DNA of 64,000 nucleotides, taken from contig CM064502.1 of NCBI GenBank assembly GCA_032716605.1, forward strand, positions 36,416,395 to 36,480,394. The letters run 5' to 3'. Every line of letters begins with the position of its first letter. The stretch's first letter is position 1. Shown here piece after piece: positions 12,901-24,732 of the stretch. The notes beneath the pieces were generated by a model. The model had not been told where the DNA came from. It did not search any database and saw only the letters and a list, made by a program, of their open reading frames with translations. The DNA comes from Paralithodes platypus. Its lineage: Eukaryota; Arthropoda; Malacostraca; Decapoda; Lithodidae. A program made the translations under genes and the position numbers.

Positions 12901-13340
12901 ACTAAAGAAATAGCTGTACTGACAAGCAGCTTTGGGACGTTGCAATGCTCTTGACACAGTCGCATGATGACGACCGGGAGGGCCCTGTGTCAATAACCCA
13001 ACCCTGCCGGGGGTGGATATCCGAGGGACCACCAGGTTTGCTCTTAACAATTGTACTGCCATATTTATAAGGTAAGTGTATGGTGTTACATGTATGATAT
13101 GTAGTGGGAAGAGTAGTATTTTATGGATAGAGGATAGCGATGTAGGGCAATGTCGTGAAGTTGGATGTGTATGTTATATAAAGAGGGTTTTCCTGATACC
13201 CCTGATGTGTGAGGCAGAAAGATATGTATCCAGCTACCAAGGCCTGGGAGAGAAAATGGAATTCAGGCTATTCCCTGAGTCTCCCGAAACCTTGGCGGTA
13301 GTACTTCCCTGGGCGGGGCTGCCTACCCCTACTACCTACA
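9987..13340 (-). mobile_element. LINE-B, nearly full-length non-LTR retrotransposon inserted in LINE-A
   Basis: On the minus strand the element runs from a 5' region near 13340 to a poly-A tail, seen as poly-T at 9988-10010. It splits LINE-A between the codons before reverse transcriptase: LINE-A sequence stops at about 9986 and resumes at 13341-13345. The minus-strand fragment at 1778-2523 shows what the uninterrupted LINE-A junction looks like. The 5' edge is approximate and only a short ACC(T) is shared at the two junctions. A second, double-truncated copy of LINE-B lies at 40361-41695. Confidence 0.9.
10067..13062 (-). CDS. LINE-B ORF2: AP endonuclease and reverse transcriptase
   Basis: A 919-codon frame (10067-12826) is preceded by a frame at 12823-13062 that holds the first endonuclease block (FFSNIRGLHSN). 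A single frame change near 12825 separates them, so the protein is about 1,000 residues with one lesion. The endonuclease shows LTETQ, GDFNVHNVEWL and GSSDHCLI. The reverse transcriptase shows APGPDEIPP, PVPKKG, RQYGFRRCRSTADIL, ALDISKAFDRVWH, GVPQGSVLAP and the SYADDSTLH catalytic box. A C-terminal region of about 200 residues ends close to the poly-A. The enzyme would nick target DNA and copy its own RNA (target-primed reverse transcription). The blocks point to the broad Jockey/I supergroup; the clade is not settled. This is the best-preserved LINE in the window. Confidence 0.92.
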
Positions 13341-13344
13341 GATG

Positions 13345-14963
13345 ATACCTTGGATGATTCCGGTGCTATTCCTCCCTCTCCACCCTCCTCTCTCTTACTT
13401 ATGCCTAATATCCTAATCTCTTCTAAAGATGTACTTTCTACCCTCTCTGGGCTTAATACTAATAAGGCGTACAGTCCGGACGGTGTTCCTCCTGTTGTTC
13501 TCAAAAACTGTGCTTCCGTGCTGACTCCCTGCCTAGGCAAACTCTTTCGTCTCTGTCTATCCTCTAACGTCTTCCCTTCGTGCTGGAAATTTGCTCACAT
13601 TCAACCTGTCCCAAAGAAGGGTGACCGCTCTCAACCCTCCAACTATCGTCCAATTGCTCTCATCTCTTGTCTTTCTAAAGTTTTTGAAACAATTCTTGCT
13701 TCCAAATTTCTTAAGCATTTCTCTTCTCATAATCTGCTCTCAGATCGCCAGTATGGCTTCCTTAAGGGTCGCTCTACTGGTGATCTTCTTTCATATCTTA
13801 CTAACTCATGGTCATCCTCCTTTCGGGAATTCGGTGATACTTTTTCTATTGCACTAGACATATCGAAAGCCTTCGATAGAGTCTGGCACAAATCTTTAAT
13901 TTCTAAACTACCCTCCTTCGGTTTCTATCCCTCCATCTGTGCCTTTGTCTCTAATTTCCTTTCCGGCCGTTCCATAGCCGCGGTTGTGGACGGCCATTGT
14001 TCACTTCCTCACCCTATAAACTCCGGTGTTCCTCAGGGCTCTGTCCTATCTTCTATTCTCTTTCTAATTTATATAAATGATCTCCTCAACTGTACCTCAA
14101 TTCCCATCCATTCTTACGCAGATGACTCAACCTTACACTACTCCATTAGCTTTTCAGAATGCCCCAGCCAGCAATCCCTCAACGACAAACGTAATGAAGC
14201 CATAGAACTCTTAAATTCTGATCTAAATACTATCTCCAATTGGGGCAGAGAAAACCTTGTTACCTTTATTGCTTCCAAAACCCAATTTCTCCATCTATCT
14301 ACCCGTAAGGAACTCCCAGCGGACTATATCTTATTCTTCAACAATACAAAAATCAATCCTTCATCTTCTCTCAATATTCTTGGTGTCTCTTTTTCTTCTG
14401 CTCTCAGTTGGAAGGACCATATTACCAGTCATGCTAAGGCAGCCTCCCAGAAGCTGGGTGTGCTCAACTGCCTTAGGGGGTTCTTTTCCCCTGCACAGCT
14501 TCTTGCTCTGTACAGGGGCATAGTGCATCCTTGTATTGAGTATTGTTCACATGTGTGGGAAGGTTCCTCTCACACCGCTCTCCTAGACAAAGTTGAAAGG
14601 AAGGCCTTTCGTATCATTAACTCCCGTCCACTCACCAACTCTCTGCAATCTCTCTCTCTCCGCCGCAATGTTGCATCTCTCTCGCTATTCTATCGCTACT
14701 ATAATAATCAGTGTTCCTCAGAGCTTTCCCAGTGTATACCACCTCCTTTACGTAGGGCACGTGGTACCCGTCTTGCAACTCAATCCCACCCCTACTCTGT
14801 GCAACTTTCCAACCCAAGAGTGAAACGTTACTCTCAAACTTTCTTCTACTCAACAGCTGAGCTCTGGAACTCTCTCCCAGAATCAGTCTTTCCCTCTTCC
14901 TATGACTTAAATTGCTTCAAACTCCGTGTGTCCAGGCATTTTGGCTCGAACGTCCCTTGATTT
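13345..14963 (+). pseudogene. LINE-A reverse transcriptase half
   Basis: An open frame of over 530 codons resumes LINE-A after the LINE-B insertion. Blocks in order are the SPDGVPP linker motif, PKKGDRSQPSNYRP, RQYGFLKGRST, ALDISKAFDRVWH, GVPQGSVLSS and HSYADDSTLH (catalytic YADD). A C-terminal region follows with WNSLP close to the end and a TGA stop at 14958-14960. This half is intact, but the protein is cut from its endonuclease by LINE-B. The copy at 1778-2523 is a close relative. Confidence 0.92.
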
Positions 14964-15040
14964 TGGCCCTGTCACTCTTTCAACTATGTTGAGGCACTCT
15001 CTATAGGCAGTTCTGCCTTTTGCCTCCCTCAATCACATCG

Positions 15041-15066
<26 letters not shown>
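14964..15066 (+). mobile_element. LINE-A 3' UTR and poly-A tail
   Basis: The short 3' UTR ends with CTATAGGCAGTTCTGCC and a CCTCAATCACAT block, then a run of about 26 A (15042-15067). The terminal block is the same sequence that is tandemly repeated in the foldback at 60-977. The poly-A marks the 3' end of a target-primed insertion. Confidence 0.88.
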
Positions 15067-15067
<1 letters not shown>

Positions 15068-15071
<4 letters not shown>

Positions 15072-15998
15072 TAGTGAGTCCTTGCTCATTTGTCCATGAC
15101 AGTGCTGAAGTTAGGTTAGCTTATAGATTTGGTGTAGGCTGAAGTGTTAAATTCGGGACCTGGAGACTGTTTTTCTGGGTCTAAGCATTTGTGTTATTTA
15201 AGGGGTGTTCGTGTTGTGATAAGGCACGTCGCCCCTAGTGTGTTGTTTTCTTAACCTAACCCACTATTAGTTCACTTATTAGGCATGAGGCTTCTTTTAG
15301 GGTGAACTGGAGCCTGTTGCTCGGTCCCATCAGGGTGTGCAACAAGTATGCTTCGGGGCTAGTGCCATTGGATTTTCTCACTTAGTTGAGGGACCCGGCA
15401 CGGAGCCATTCTACTCTGCAATCGTATCATCATGTGTTCTACAGGTGGCGGGGTCGACGCTGGATCGCAGGTTTGAGCCATTGACGAACTCATCACCAAG
15501 GGCTCCCATCTAGTTGGCCTCATTAGGTTGCATATATATATGGTTAAGGAGTGTTATCACTGATTTTGTATTATTCATGATATATTATAACCATGCCATG
15601 TATGTACACGTTGTTTATCCCTATATACTTACCGAAGGGGCCCCCTTCCGGCGGAATGTTTATAGTGAGACTTAACATTAAAAGAACACCGTGCCTCAGG
15701 GTGTATCGTGGGGTCTCCCGCCGGGAAACACTCTGAGCTATATTAAAATTCAGTAGTCACCGCCGGGTACGGGTCTACAATGAATTCAGTTTGCGTTATT
15801 TAAGGCATATAGTATAATTCCGGGGACCCCGGCACGTTACTAAAAATAATTCAAGCTTCGACGGTTAACGGCTTCTTAATCACGTATTCCGCCGTCAACA
15901 AAATAACACAAACAACAAATGGTTCTTCTGGCCTAAGACAGACAAATCCAATATTCCTCGACTGGAAAAGTTTGCAAAGGAATTAGATTTGGGTTATT
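15068..15998. other. Unassigned region
   Basis: No coding or element signal recognised. It contains a strong small hairpin, GAAGGGGCCCCCTTC near 15635. The stretch 15835-15960 resembles 16510-16640 on the far side of the MITE-1 copy, suggesting a diverged direct repeat. Confidence 0.5.
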
Positions 15999-16486
15999 TT
16001 AACCCTTAATTAGCGGCTCACCACATAAGTCGTATTTAATAAAGCTGGACTATGTGGCGGCACTCGACATAGGTCGAGTGGCAATTTCAGCACGTAATGT
16101 TGCTGAGAGAGAGAGACAAGTGGTGGCAGGAGACTAGCGAGCGTATGACTGCTCCAGACCACCGCGGCGAACCTACTGACACGAATCTCAGCTCCCTCCT
16201 CCCTCTCTCACTCGCTACATACTGAATTATATGGGGAAAGTACCGAATTACATGCTTTTTGCACTCGCGTTGCACGGTTATTGCAAGAAAACTAGCCATC
16301 ATAAAAGGATCGTTATGGTGTCATTCGAAAGCTCTGTTTATGCCCTTTCAGGGATAGGTACTTGTTTTACGTTCTGGGTCTTATTTAGGCATGAAAATGA
16401 TCACGTAAACAGCCCTATTTTGGCTAAAAACACCCCGCTGGGCGGTACATATAAATAAACCGCATAGGCCGCTCTTAAGGTGTTAA
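15999..16486 (+). mobile_element. MITE-1 copy (480 bp, TTAA target duplication)
   Basis: The element body is 16003-16482 with TTAA on both sides (15999-16002, 16483-16486). Ends are CCCTTAATTAGCGG and, reverse-complemented, CACCTTAAGAGCGG, which are imperfect terminal inverted repeats. It has no transposase. A subterminal palindrome CTCGACATAGGTCGAG lies at about 16065-16080. TTAA duplication with CCC-like ends is what piggyBac transposases produce, so this is a probable piggyBac-mobilised non-autonomous element. Two other copies (35970, 46610) have exactly the same length. Confidence 0.88.
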
Positions 16487-17529
16487 GGCATTTGGTGCCA
16501 GCATGTCACTAACAATAATTCGAGTTATGAAGGATAACAGCGAAGCCCCCCCTCGTAATCACGTTTTACGCCGCCAACAATTAACATCTTTTGGCCTTGA
16601 AATAGACGAACATTACGCCGGCTGATATTAAAAAAGTGGGACCCACAATCGCCGCGTGAATCAAGGAGTGAAATGAACTGACTGGAACCCCTGACCAGCA
16701 TCTCCAACAGTATCTCCATCATTATCTCCACCAGTAGCTCCACCAGTTTCTCCATCCCCAGTATGGTCTTGTGGGGTGTCTGTGGGCTCCCCATAAAGCT
16801 GCCTTACTCCCTCCATACTTGGTTAATAGTTGACACACTGTAGTCTTGCAGGAACGATGAAAATGTGCGGTGCAACTGGAACAGTTTATGTAATAGTACA
16901 AGAAATGATCTGTGCTAGAGTGAGTGAGTGAGTGAGGGAGGCTTGGCAACGCTGTGCTGTTGTGGCAGTGATGCGCATGTGCCTGTGTCTGCGCGTGCCG
17001 GCCCCGCTGCAGGGCTTGAGGGGTGAGAGCTTCAGTGTGGCTGGAGCCGTCGGAGTGGGAGGATATAATACTCCTCGCTCTTGTCCAGTTGTTTCGGTGG
17101 CTATAACTCTCACAGCAAGTCGGGAATGGGCACAAATGACATGAAACATATAATAAAGGCACTGCACTACACTTTTAAGCACTTCACTGCACTATAAGGC
17201 ACTGCACAATAATATATCCAGGGTAGGAGAGGTGAGGTCTTGCAAGATGGCTGGGTGATTATTCGGTCTTTGCTCGTATCTCCTGGCTTTAATAAAATAC
17301 TGCGCCATGTATGGTTGTTATGTATAGCTACAACAACCTTGATAATCATTTCTTGCACAAGGATGTAGAATAAAAGTCCAGAGGTAAGTTTGTAGGTACT
17401 TATATTAGCCAAAGAGATACAGGGAGCTGGGGGTACTCATGAGCTGAGTTCTGACCGGCGCTTACTGAGGAAAACATGTGCAACATTGCCGGATATATTT
17501 GGTGCAACGTTGCCGCTACGAAAAAGTAC
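16487..17529. other. Unassigned region
   Basis: It carries a minus-strand frame at 16722-17162 (146 codons) with a Cys/His cluster CSSCTAHFHRSC near its middle, reminiscent of the PHD-like fingers in some LINE ORF1 proteins. The remainder of that frame is low-complexity, and I do not call it a gene. The flank just before 17530 supplies the Gypsy-2 target site. Confidence 0.4.
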
Positions 17530-17534
17530 GGTAT

Positions 17535-18957
17535 TGTAGTAGTAACCACATTTTTGTATTCCTATGTTGACATATTATGTTCCTAGTTGAGTTTTATACA
17601 ATATTCTGCAGATTTCTGCACATTCATGAGTTTTTTTTTAGTGTGTGTTTTCCTTCACTGAGAAGGGAGATGCATGCTTGGGGGTTTTGTGCAGATTACA
17701 CACGTGGAGGCTGAGCAGTGAGGGTGATCACCTTGGTTTTGGTCAGGCAGGATTGGGGCTTTCCTATATTGGAGGGCCAAATACCATCCTATGAGCTTTT
17801 AAGTCCCTAGGGTGATTACCAGGTAAGATATTCAGTGTGTTACCAGTTAGGAGGGTTATACTCTACACATGTACAGTAGGTCAGTCACAACAATATAAAT
17901 AAATTAGAGGCCATACAAAACAAAACTGCAAGATGGATCAGACGTGATTACAGACACACTACATCTGTCACTTTGCTCAAACAAGCCATTAAACTCGACC
18001 CACTTGCAACAAGAAGACAAATGCACAGACAACAGATGTTATATAAAATCACCAACAACTTAGTAGACATAGACAAAGATATATATTTACACCCTACAAG
18101 TATACGATTTATGAGACGCAGCCACAACCTAAAATACCACACATATCAGGCAAGCACGGACATATTTAGACAATAATTTTTTCCCCGCAGCATCCAGGAG
18201 TGGAATCACCTCCCATCTCATGTAGTTAATAGCCCCACCCTTGATTAATTTAGAACTAGGATCACCAATCATTACATCCCTAATCCTGATCCTGTCACCA
18301 ACCATTAGTCCTAAAAAGCACAACCCCCGCATATCATGCCGCCCGAGAGCGGCAGGTTGAGTTGAGGAGAGAGTTGAGTTGAGAGTTGAGGTCCCTCAAC
18401 GTAAACGTAAACGTAAAAGTGATTTAGTTTAGGCTACAGTATCAGTCAAGAAGGTTAGATTACCATATATTTTGCATTACTGGTACTGGTCATATACTGC
18501 TGATCACTGAGCCTTGTGTTCTAGTATTCTACAGTACAGTATTTAAAGTTAGGCTAGGCTAGACTTTTGTGTTAAGTTAGGTTAAATCAGTAGGCTTTGA
18601 GCAAGGCTAGGCTAGGAGTAAACAGACTACTGGCTGTGTGAATCCTTGAGTGCTTGCCTTATCATATTTCTGCATATATCATTAATAAATTTAATTACCT
18701 GTTACATGTGTATTTATTTTCAAGAGTGCCTTTTAATAACTATGATAATACTTATATCTTTATATGCTAAGTTATAGGCTGTACACATGTTATTAGGCTA
18801 ATTATCAAGCCAGTTGTCCCCATATCAGGTAACCTCTTTAATAAATATATAATTCTACTACATAGAGTAGTTGTGTATCGCTCACTGAGGCTTTACATAA
18901 AATTTATAAGATCAGGGGAAGGGTTATATAAACGAATATAATTTCCACCCCGTGACA
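17535..18957 (+). repeat. Gypsy-2 5' LTR (contains a LINE fragment)
   Basis: It starts TGTAGTAGTAACCA and ends CCCGTGACA, two bases before the primer site. It is about 540 bp longer than the 3' LTR because an L2/CR1-type LINE fragment sits at about 17885-18418; outside it the two LTRs align closely. The 3' copy also lacks about ten bases near its end. Confidence 0.92.
17885..18418 (+). mobile_element. 5'-truncated L2/CR1-type LINE fragment inside the Gypsy-2 5' LTR
   Basis: The sequence is absent from the otherwise matching 3' LTR. It encodes the C-terminal end of a non-LTR RT protein: TARWIRRDY, a TSVT.L block, a run of Arg/Gln-rich helix and an EWNHLPSHV block near 18195-18225. It ends in a short tandem tail (AACGTA repeated, 18399-18416) instead of poly-A, as L2/CR1 elements do. 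An in-frame stop (TAA) falls near 18174. Confidence 0.85.
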
Positions 18958-18959
18958 AG

Positions 18960-18979
18960 TGGCGACCGTGACCAGGATC
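18960..18979 (+). promoter_or_regulatory. Gypsy-2 primer-binding site
   Basis: TGGCGACCGTGACCAGGATC lies two bases after the 5' LTR. The TGG start and position identify it as the site where a tRNA 3' end would pair. Gypsy-3 has TGGCGACC at the same place, so the two elements may use related primers. I do not assign the tRNA. Confidence 0.8.
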
Positions 18980-19104
18980 TGATCTGGACGACTAGCTTTT
19001 AATTTGTGATTTTGTGCAGTTAGGCTAAAATAATTGTTTTTCCATGTGATTTAGGGATTTTTGTGCAATTGATAGGCCTATTTTCCCATGTTATTTTGTG
19101 CATT

Positions 19105-19350
19105 TTTGTTTTCTCGAGTGAGGCTAAGCATCCTCTCTGATTTTAGTTTTAGTGCATTTCTTTTTCTCGAGTGAGGCTACGCATCCTCTCGTGATAAGTG
19201 TATTTATTTCCTTGTTATTTTAATTTAGTGCATTTTTTTTCTCGAGTGAGGCTAGGCATCCTCTCCTGATAAGTGTATTATATTTCTCCATGCGATTTAA
19301 TTTTTAGTGTATTTATATTCTCGAGTGAGGCTACGCATCCTCTCCTGATA
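19105..19350 (+). repeat. Four tandem leader repeats in Gypsy-2
   Basis: The motif CTCGAGTGAGGCTA-N-GCATCCTCTC occurs at about 19113, 19166, 19241 and 19320, spaced 53, 75 and 79 bp, with T-rich spacers. It lies between the primer site and gag. The core is almost invariant while the spacers vary, which suggests the core matters. Confidence 0.9.
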
Positions 19351-19394
19351 GGTTAGTGAATAACATTTTCTTTTGCTACTATAATTTTGCAGCA

Positions 19395-20418
19395 ATGGCA
19401 ACTATTCCTATTCAGGTATTCTACGAAGAAGGCAAGGATTTGGGTCTGACTAATCAGTCTTTGACGGAATATGTACAGTCCCGTAAAGATGAGGAACGGG
19501 AGAACCGTAGGCTTGTAAGAGAGGAAGCACAGGCGGTGCGTGACCATGAGCGAGCCATGGCTGAATATCAAGCTGCAGCAACAGCAGCATCAGCAGCTGA
19601 AGCCGAACGTGAACAAACACGTCAGCTTGAACTGATTCAGACTGGGTCTCGGTCCCATGGCTCTGGTGAGGCTTCGAGGGTCCTGCCTCGTATCAAGCTT
19701 CCTATGTACAAGGAGGGTGAAGACATAGAGCCTTTCATTCATAGGTTCGAACGTTTCTCTGACAAATATAATCTTGATGCCTCTACGAAGGATCTGCAGT
19801 TTTTGTCCTTGTTTGATGGTCGTGCTCTGTCCCTTCTGCATCGTCTGGGTGACAACAGGTGCACCTACGACGAGATGAAAGACACCTTGTTGGAGGCGTA
19901 TGGTCTAACATCTCAGGCGGCTAGGACGCAGTATCTTCAGGCTATATGTTGGGGAGAAGGAGACAGCTACGCAGTATCTCGCAAGGCTAGAGGGTTACCT
20001 GGATGTTTGGGTGAAGAAAGACCAGACCCCTGACACCAGGGATGGTCTGAGAGATCTCATGCTGCGAACCCAGTTTGAGAAGTCTGCTCCCACTGAACTG
20101 GGCGCACAGTTCAAAATAAATAAGGTAAAAACAGTTCAGGGTATGGCAGCTGAGGCTGACGCCTTCTTTGAAGCCCACGGGTATCAGAGGAGGAAGACCT
20201 GGCACAAAGGTAAAGAAAACCAAGTTTCCTCTGAGACAGACAAGCAGCAGGTACCGGTAAATCAAAAGGGTCAAGGTAAGTCTCACGCTCAACCCCCTCA
20301 CACTCAGACTAAACAGTTTCGGGGATCAAATGAATCAGGTTCAAGCAACACAGGTCGGTGGAGATCTTGGGGAGGCCGTCAGCAGGATTCTGCAGCTGCG
20401 AATCAGGTCACAGAATAG
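19395..20418 (+). pseudogene. gag: Gypsy-2 gag with SCAN-like capsid region
   Basis: The ATG at 19395 follows the leader. The N-terminal third has an Arg/Glu-rich coiled coil and an Ala-rich helix (residues about 20-80). The capsid region follows (LPRIKLPMYKEGEDIEPFI), continuing to a frame change near 20000. The second frame (20011-20418) contains the YLDVW...LRDLMLRTQF part that resembles the SCAN fold, then a basic, Gln/Ser-rich tail and a TAG stop. No CCHC zinc knuckle is visible, unlike Gypsy-3. It would form the particle shell; broken here by the frame change. Confidence 0.82.
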
Positions 20419-22442
20419 GATAAGACTCAGGCTGTAACACATGATCCAGGCCATGATTTATAACTCGGGCTAGTATCGGGTTCTGCCAGTGTACTTGGTA
20501 GTCAGACTAGGTTCCTTGTCCAGCCAGGTACTGTATGGGGGGTGTCGGTCGAAGTGCTGAGGGACAATGGGTCTTCGGGTTGCATTGTGCGTGACTCCTT
20601 GGTAGGTGACAACCAGTTCACAGGTAAGTGGATCCACGTCCGCATGATCGATGGTACCGTGGTGACTGTTCCCGAAGCTTGTGTAGAGGTAGACTCCCCA
20701 TTCTTCTCAGGTTGGACGATTGCAGCAGTGATGAAGGATCCTATACATGATTTTATTGTCGGAAATATCCCAGGTGCTAGTTTAGGCCCCAGAAATGATG
20801 TAGCGACGCAAACAGGTGCGGCGGCAGTTACCAGGAGTGCTGCCAAGGCTAAGGTAAGTTCTAAGCCATTGTCCGTGTCGACTTCTACAGAGCTTGCCCA
20901 GAGTCACGATGTTGTTCAAGAACAGCAGTCGGACAAGACATTGGGTAGTGTTCGAGAAAAGTTGGAGAAAGGCATAGTCTTAGAAGCTCATGGTCGTAAG
21001 TGTAAGTTTGCTCGCAAGAAGGGTCGGATCTACCGGGTCGTACAAATTTCCAACGGTGAGGAACAGTGGCAGTTTGTGGTCCCAAAGAAGTACCGTGAGG
21101 CAGTGGTTAAGCTAGGACATGAGTCCGCGCTCGGAGGTCACATGGGTAAACAGAAAACAGAGGAACAAGTTCAGGTAGAGTTTTACTGGCCTGGCATATC
21201 AGCAGATGTCCATAGGTGGATCCGTTCGTGCGATGTGTGCCAGAAGACTTGTAACCAAGGTAGTGTCAAGCGTGCGTTGCTCAAACCTTTGCCTATTATT
21301 TCTAGTCCCTTCGAACGAGTTGCGGTCGACATTGTAGGTCCAATCAACCCTAGAGCCAGTAACGGAGCAAGGTATATACTTACTCTGGTCGATTTCGCGT
21401 CAAGGTGGCCCAAGGCTGTGGCGCTGAAGATATCGAGACAACCACAGTTGCCGAGGCAATGCTAGAGATATTCTGTAGGGTAGGTATTCCCAAGGAAGTG
21501 TTGAGTGAAATGGGTACACAGTTCACTTCTGGAATGATGGAGGAGGTACTCCGGTTATTGTCTGTCAAGGTTCTTGGGACAACACCGTACCATCCACAGT
21601 GTAACGGTCTTTGTGAGAGGTTCAATGGAACTTTGAAAAAAAATTTGCGGCGGATGACGGTTGACCAACCAAAGGAGTGGCCTTGCTTCATTGCCCCATT
21701 GCTCTTCGCGTACCGGGAGGCTCCCCAGAGTTCACTGAAGTTCTCTCCCTTTGAGTTAGTCTATGGACGTGTAGTTCGTGGCCCATTTCAAGTCTTGAGG
21801 GAACTTTGGAATGATGAGGTACCCGACACTGAGGTAAAAACCACCTATACATATGTTCTTGATCTTGCAGAGAGGCTACAATCCACATGTGACTTAGTTA
21901 GGCAGAAATTGACGAAGGCACAGGAGGTTCAAAAGTGCTATTTCGACAAGAAAGCTATGGTACGTAGGTTAGACCCAGGTAGTCGGTGCTTCCTCCTCTT
22001 GCCTTCAGCTAACAATAAGTTGCTAGCGCAGTGATAAGGCCCCTACATGATCACTGAGCGTGTGTCTGACTCCCAGTACATAGTCCAGATCGGGGATCGT
22101 CAGAAACGATTCCACATCAACATGTTGAAGGAGTATCACCAACGAGAGGTAAGTGGAGCGGCACTGTCCCTTCACAGCAATAAGGTTGTAACTCCTGAGA
22201 TGTTGGATACCCTAGACTTGGTGTGTGGGCAATATGGTAAGTCAGACACCATTACCAGTGCTGCAGCAGTGATCATGGAGAGTGAAGGTGATGGTCCTGT
22301 GACAGCTAAACATAGGCAGGAGGAAGGTCTCGCGCAGGTGCAACGTGGCTCAGGTGGCTCAGGTGACCCACAGTTCCCTGCCATGTGTCCTAGTTCTGGA
22401 TGTTTATTCACAAACTATTTCACCATGTACCAACCAATATAG
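20419..22442 (+). pseudogene. pol: Gypsy-2 pol, first half: protease and integrase
   Basis: A retropepsin-like block (VLRDNGSSGCIV) lies near 20557; the usual D-T/S-G-A is altered to D-N-G-S. After a charged linker comes integrase: an H-H-C-C zinc finger (HESALGGHMG ... CDVCQ, 21118-21241), the catalytic core with D in VAVDIVGPI (21325), D-to-E-like change in LSEMGTQF (about 21505), and E in CERFNGTLK (about 21614), then a GPY/F module (GPYMITERVSDSQYIV, about 22038). Lesions: a frame change near 21430 and a TGA at 22032-22034. The second catalytic acidic residue reads Glu-Met where S-D-x-G is expected, another sign of decay. RT follows downstream, not upstream. Confidence 0.87.
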
Positions 22443-24732
22443 TGTAGAGACTGTTCTTCTATGACTGTGCTAGGTGAAACTGATACCAGACCAGAAACTG
22501 ATACATTTAACCAGGAAAGATGTCAGCTGGATTCTCTCCTTGGTAAGTATGGTGACGTGTTCTCCGATAAGCCAGGTATTGCTAGAGTAGAGAGTCACAT
22601 CAACGAGTTGAACAGCACGGTCCCTATGAGAATCAAGCCGTACCCTATTCCTCTTTGACTACAGGATCGGGTAAGAAAGGAGATACGAGAGAAGGAGGCT
22701 GCAGGTTTCATCGAGAAGTCGTCATCCTCATACTGTAGTCCAATGGTAGTTGTAAGTAAGAAGGACGGTGGGGTGCGTATTTTTGGGGATTATTGCAGGG
22801 TGAATGCGTTAACGAAGGTGGACGCTGAACCCATGTGTGACCCACGTACCATCTTCGCCTGTCTTGCAGGATCAAGTTTCTTCTCAAAGTTTGATCTGAC
22901 GAAGGGTTTCTTCCAGATACCCTTAGACCCTGCTAGTCGTAAGATCACAGCTTTTGGAGCACCTGACGGTCTGTACCAATACACTGTGCTGCCATTTGGT
23001 CTCACTAACTCACCTTCAGTGTTCAACCGGATGATGCGTAAGGTTCTGCTGGACATACCAGGCGTGGAGATCTTCGTGGATGATGTCCTGGTGCATTCAT
23101 CAACATTCAGCGAGCACTTACAACTACTGGACAAAGTGTTGAGTAAGTTGCGTAAGTTCAATCTGACAGTGAAGCCCAGTAAATGCGAAGTCGGTCAGTC
23201 ACAAGTACAGTACTTAGGGCACGTGGTAGGAAATGGAGTTTGCGGGTGTCAAGATGACAAGATAACCAAGATTCGTGACGCACCTAGGCCTACGACGAAA
23301 AAACAGGTAAGGGCATTCCTAGGTCTAGTGGGGTACTATCGGGATTTCATAACCCAGTTCGCCACAGCAGCTCTTCCCTTGTATGACCTAGTTAAGAAGC
23401 ACTCACCCAACAAAGTTGCATGGGGCCCAGAACAGGAAGAAGCATTGACATGTCTAAAGGGTTGTCTCATTAAACAACCAATCTTACATCTGGAAGATTT
23501 CTCATGTCCCTTTGTCCTGCGTACTGATGCGTCACAAGATGCTGTGGGGGCAGTCCTCATGCAAGATAAGGATGGTAAGCTCTTCCCAATAGCATACCAC
23601 AGCAGGCATCTCAAGGGAGCTGAATCTAAGTACAGTACTGTTGAGAAGGAATGGCTTGCAGTAGTAGAAGGAGTTAAAAAGTACTACTTCTACTTGTTTG
23701 GGGAGAAATTTACCTTAGAAACTGATCATATGCCATTAACCAGTCTTCATACCTCAAAGAATGCAAATGCTAGGCTAATCTTACAGTATCTTACAGTAGA
23801 TCCTCTGGAAAAAGGCAAACTAGGCCTCTGTATCCAGCTCAGTGCCAGTACTTGCACTGATGCGGTCGTTCACTGTGTTGGCGGCGGCGGTAGCAGACGC
23901 AACATTTTTACGATTCTGTATTTTTGCTTTGTAATCAAACTTCAATTCTTGTCTTCCCCATGCTTTATCAAGATTACTTTCAAACTTCCTTACTGATTCG
24001 GAATTGACTACATACTGGGGCAGTGCGTTCCACTCATTTACCACTCTATCACAAAAAGAGTTTTTTGCCTTTTCAAGCCTATTCCTTTCCTTGTAAATTT
24101 TCTTAGAGTGTCCTCTCGTTCTTGTTCCCTCCCGCATCAAGAAGATACCTTCACACACATCCTCATCATACTTTCCTGACACTATCTTAAAAGTCTTTAT
24201 CATATCCCCTCTCTTTCTCCTATTTGCCAGTGTCGGAAGTCCCAGTGTCCTCAACCTCTGCTCATAGCCAGCGTTCTTCAACGTTGGTACCAGCTTACTA
24301 GCTCTCCTCTGCACTTTCTCCACTGCTTCTATATCCTTTACCATATATGGAGCCCACACCTGGTTCACATATTCCAGGTGCGGCCTAACCAGCGTTGTAT
24401 AGAGATTCCTAAAGATTTCTTCATCCATTGACACGAATGTCCTCCTTATCAACCCTACAATTCTATTGGCTTTATTTATCTTTTCCGCTAAATGTTCTGA
24501 GAAATTTAACTTATTGTCTATCACTACTCCTATATCCTTTTCTGCATTCACTTCCTCCACCGCTTCATACATACTAATGAGATGGGCAATGTTCCTCCAA
24601 CAATTCTCCTTTTCAGTCCGGTATATCAAGGGTAGTGACAATGTTGGAGCGGATCTTCTGTCCAGACTAGTAAGTGGTGAAGACATCTGTGGGGAGGAAG
24701 GCAGTGCTGCTCGAGAAGCAACTGCAACGTAG
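22443..24732 (+). pseudogene. pol: Gypsy-2 pol, second half: reverse transcriptase and RNase H
   Basis: RT blocks: the pre-RT segment from 22461, an in-frame TGA at 22656-22658, then KKDGGVRIFGDYCRVN, FSKFDLTKGFFQIPL, TVLPFGLTNSPSVFNR and the catalytic FVDDVLVH (VDD). The thumb and connection follow, then RNase H: FVLRTDASQDAVGAVL, the STVEKEWLAVV block and LETDHMPL. RNase H is interrupted by a minus-strand LINE (23780-24573) flanked by CTAAT duplications. It resumes with a tail typical of Ty3/gypsy (IKGSDNVGADLLSR) and stops at 24730. Confidence 0.9.
23775..24578 (-). mobile_element. CR1-type LINE 3' fragment inserted in Gypsy-2 RNase H
   Basis: Insertion body 23780-24573, flanked by CTAAT (23775-23779 and 24574-24578). 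On the minus strand it encodes about 260 residues of the C-terminal half of a CR1-like RT protein: DIGVVIDNKLNFSEH, VRPHLEYVNQVWAP, VQRRASKLVP and VVNEWNALP. It starts beyond the catalytic domain, so it is 5'-truncated. The 3' end has a short TACTGTAAGA-type tandem tail (near 23780-23800 on the plus strand). It shares motifs with LINE-E but is a different copy. Confidence 0.88.

Noticed and set aside
16722..17162. Minus-strand frame with a CSSCTAHFHRSC cluster as a zinc-finger gene
   Set aside because: The rest is low-complexity, there is no homolog I recognise and no splice or start support.
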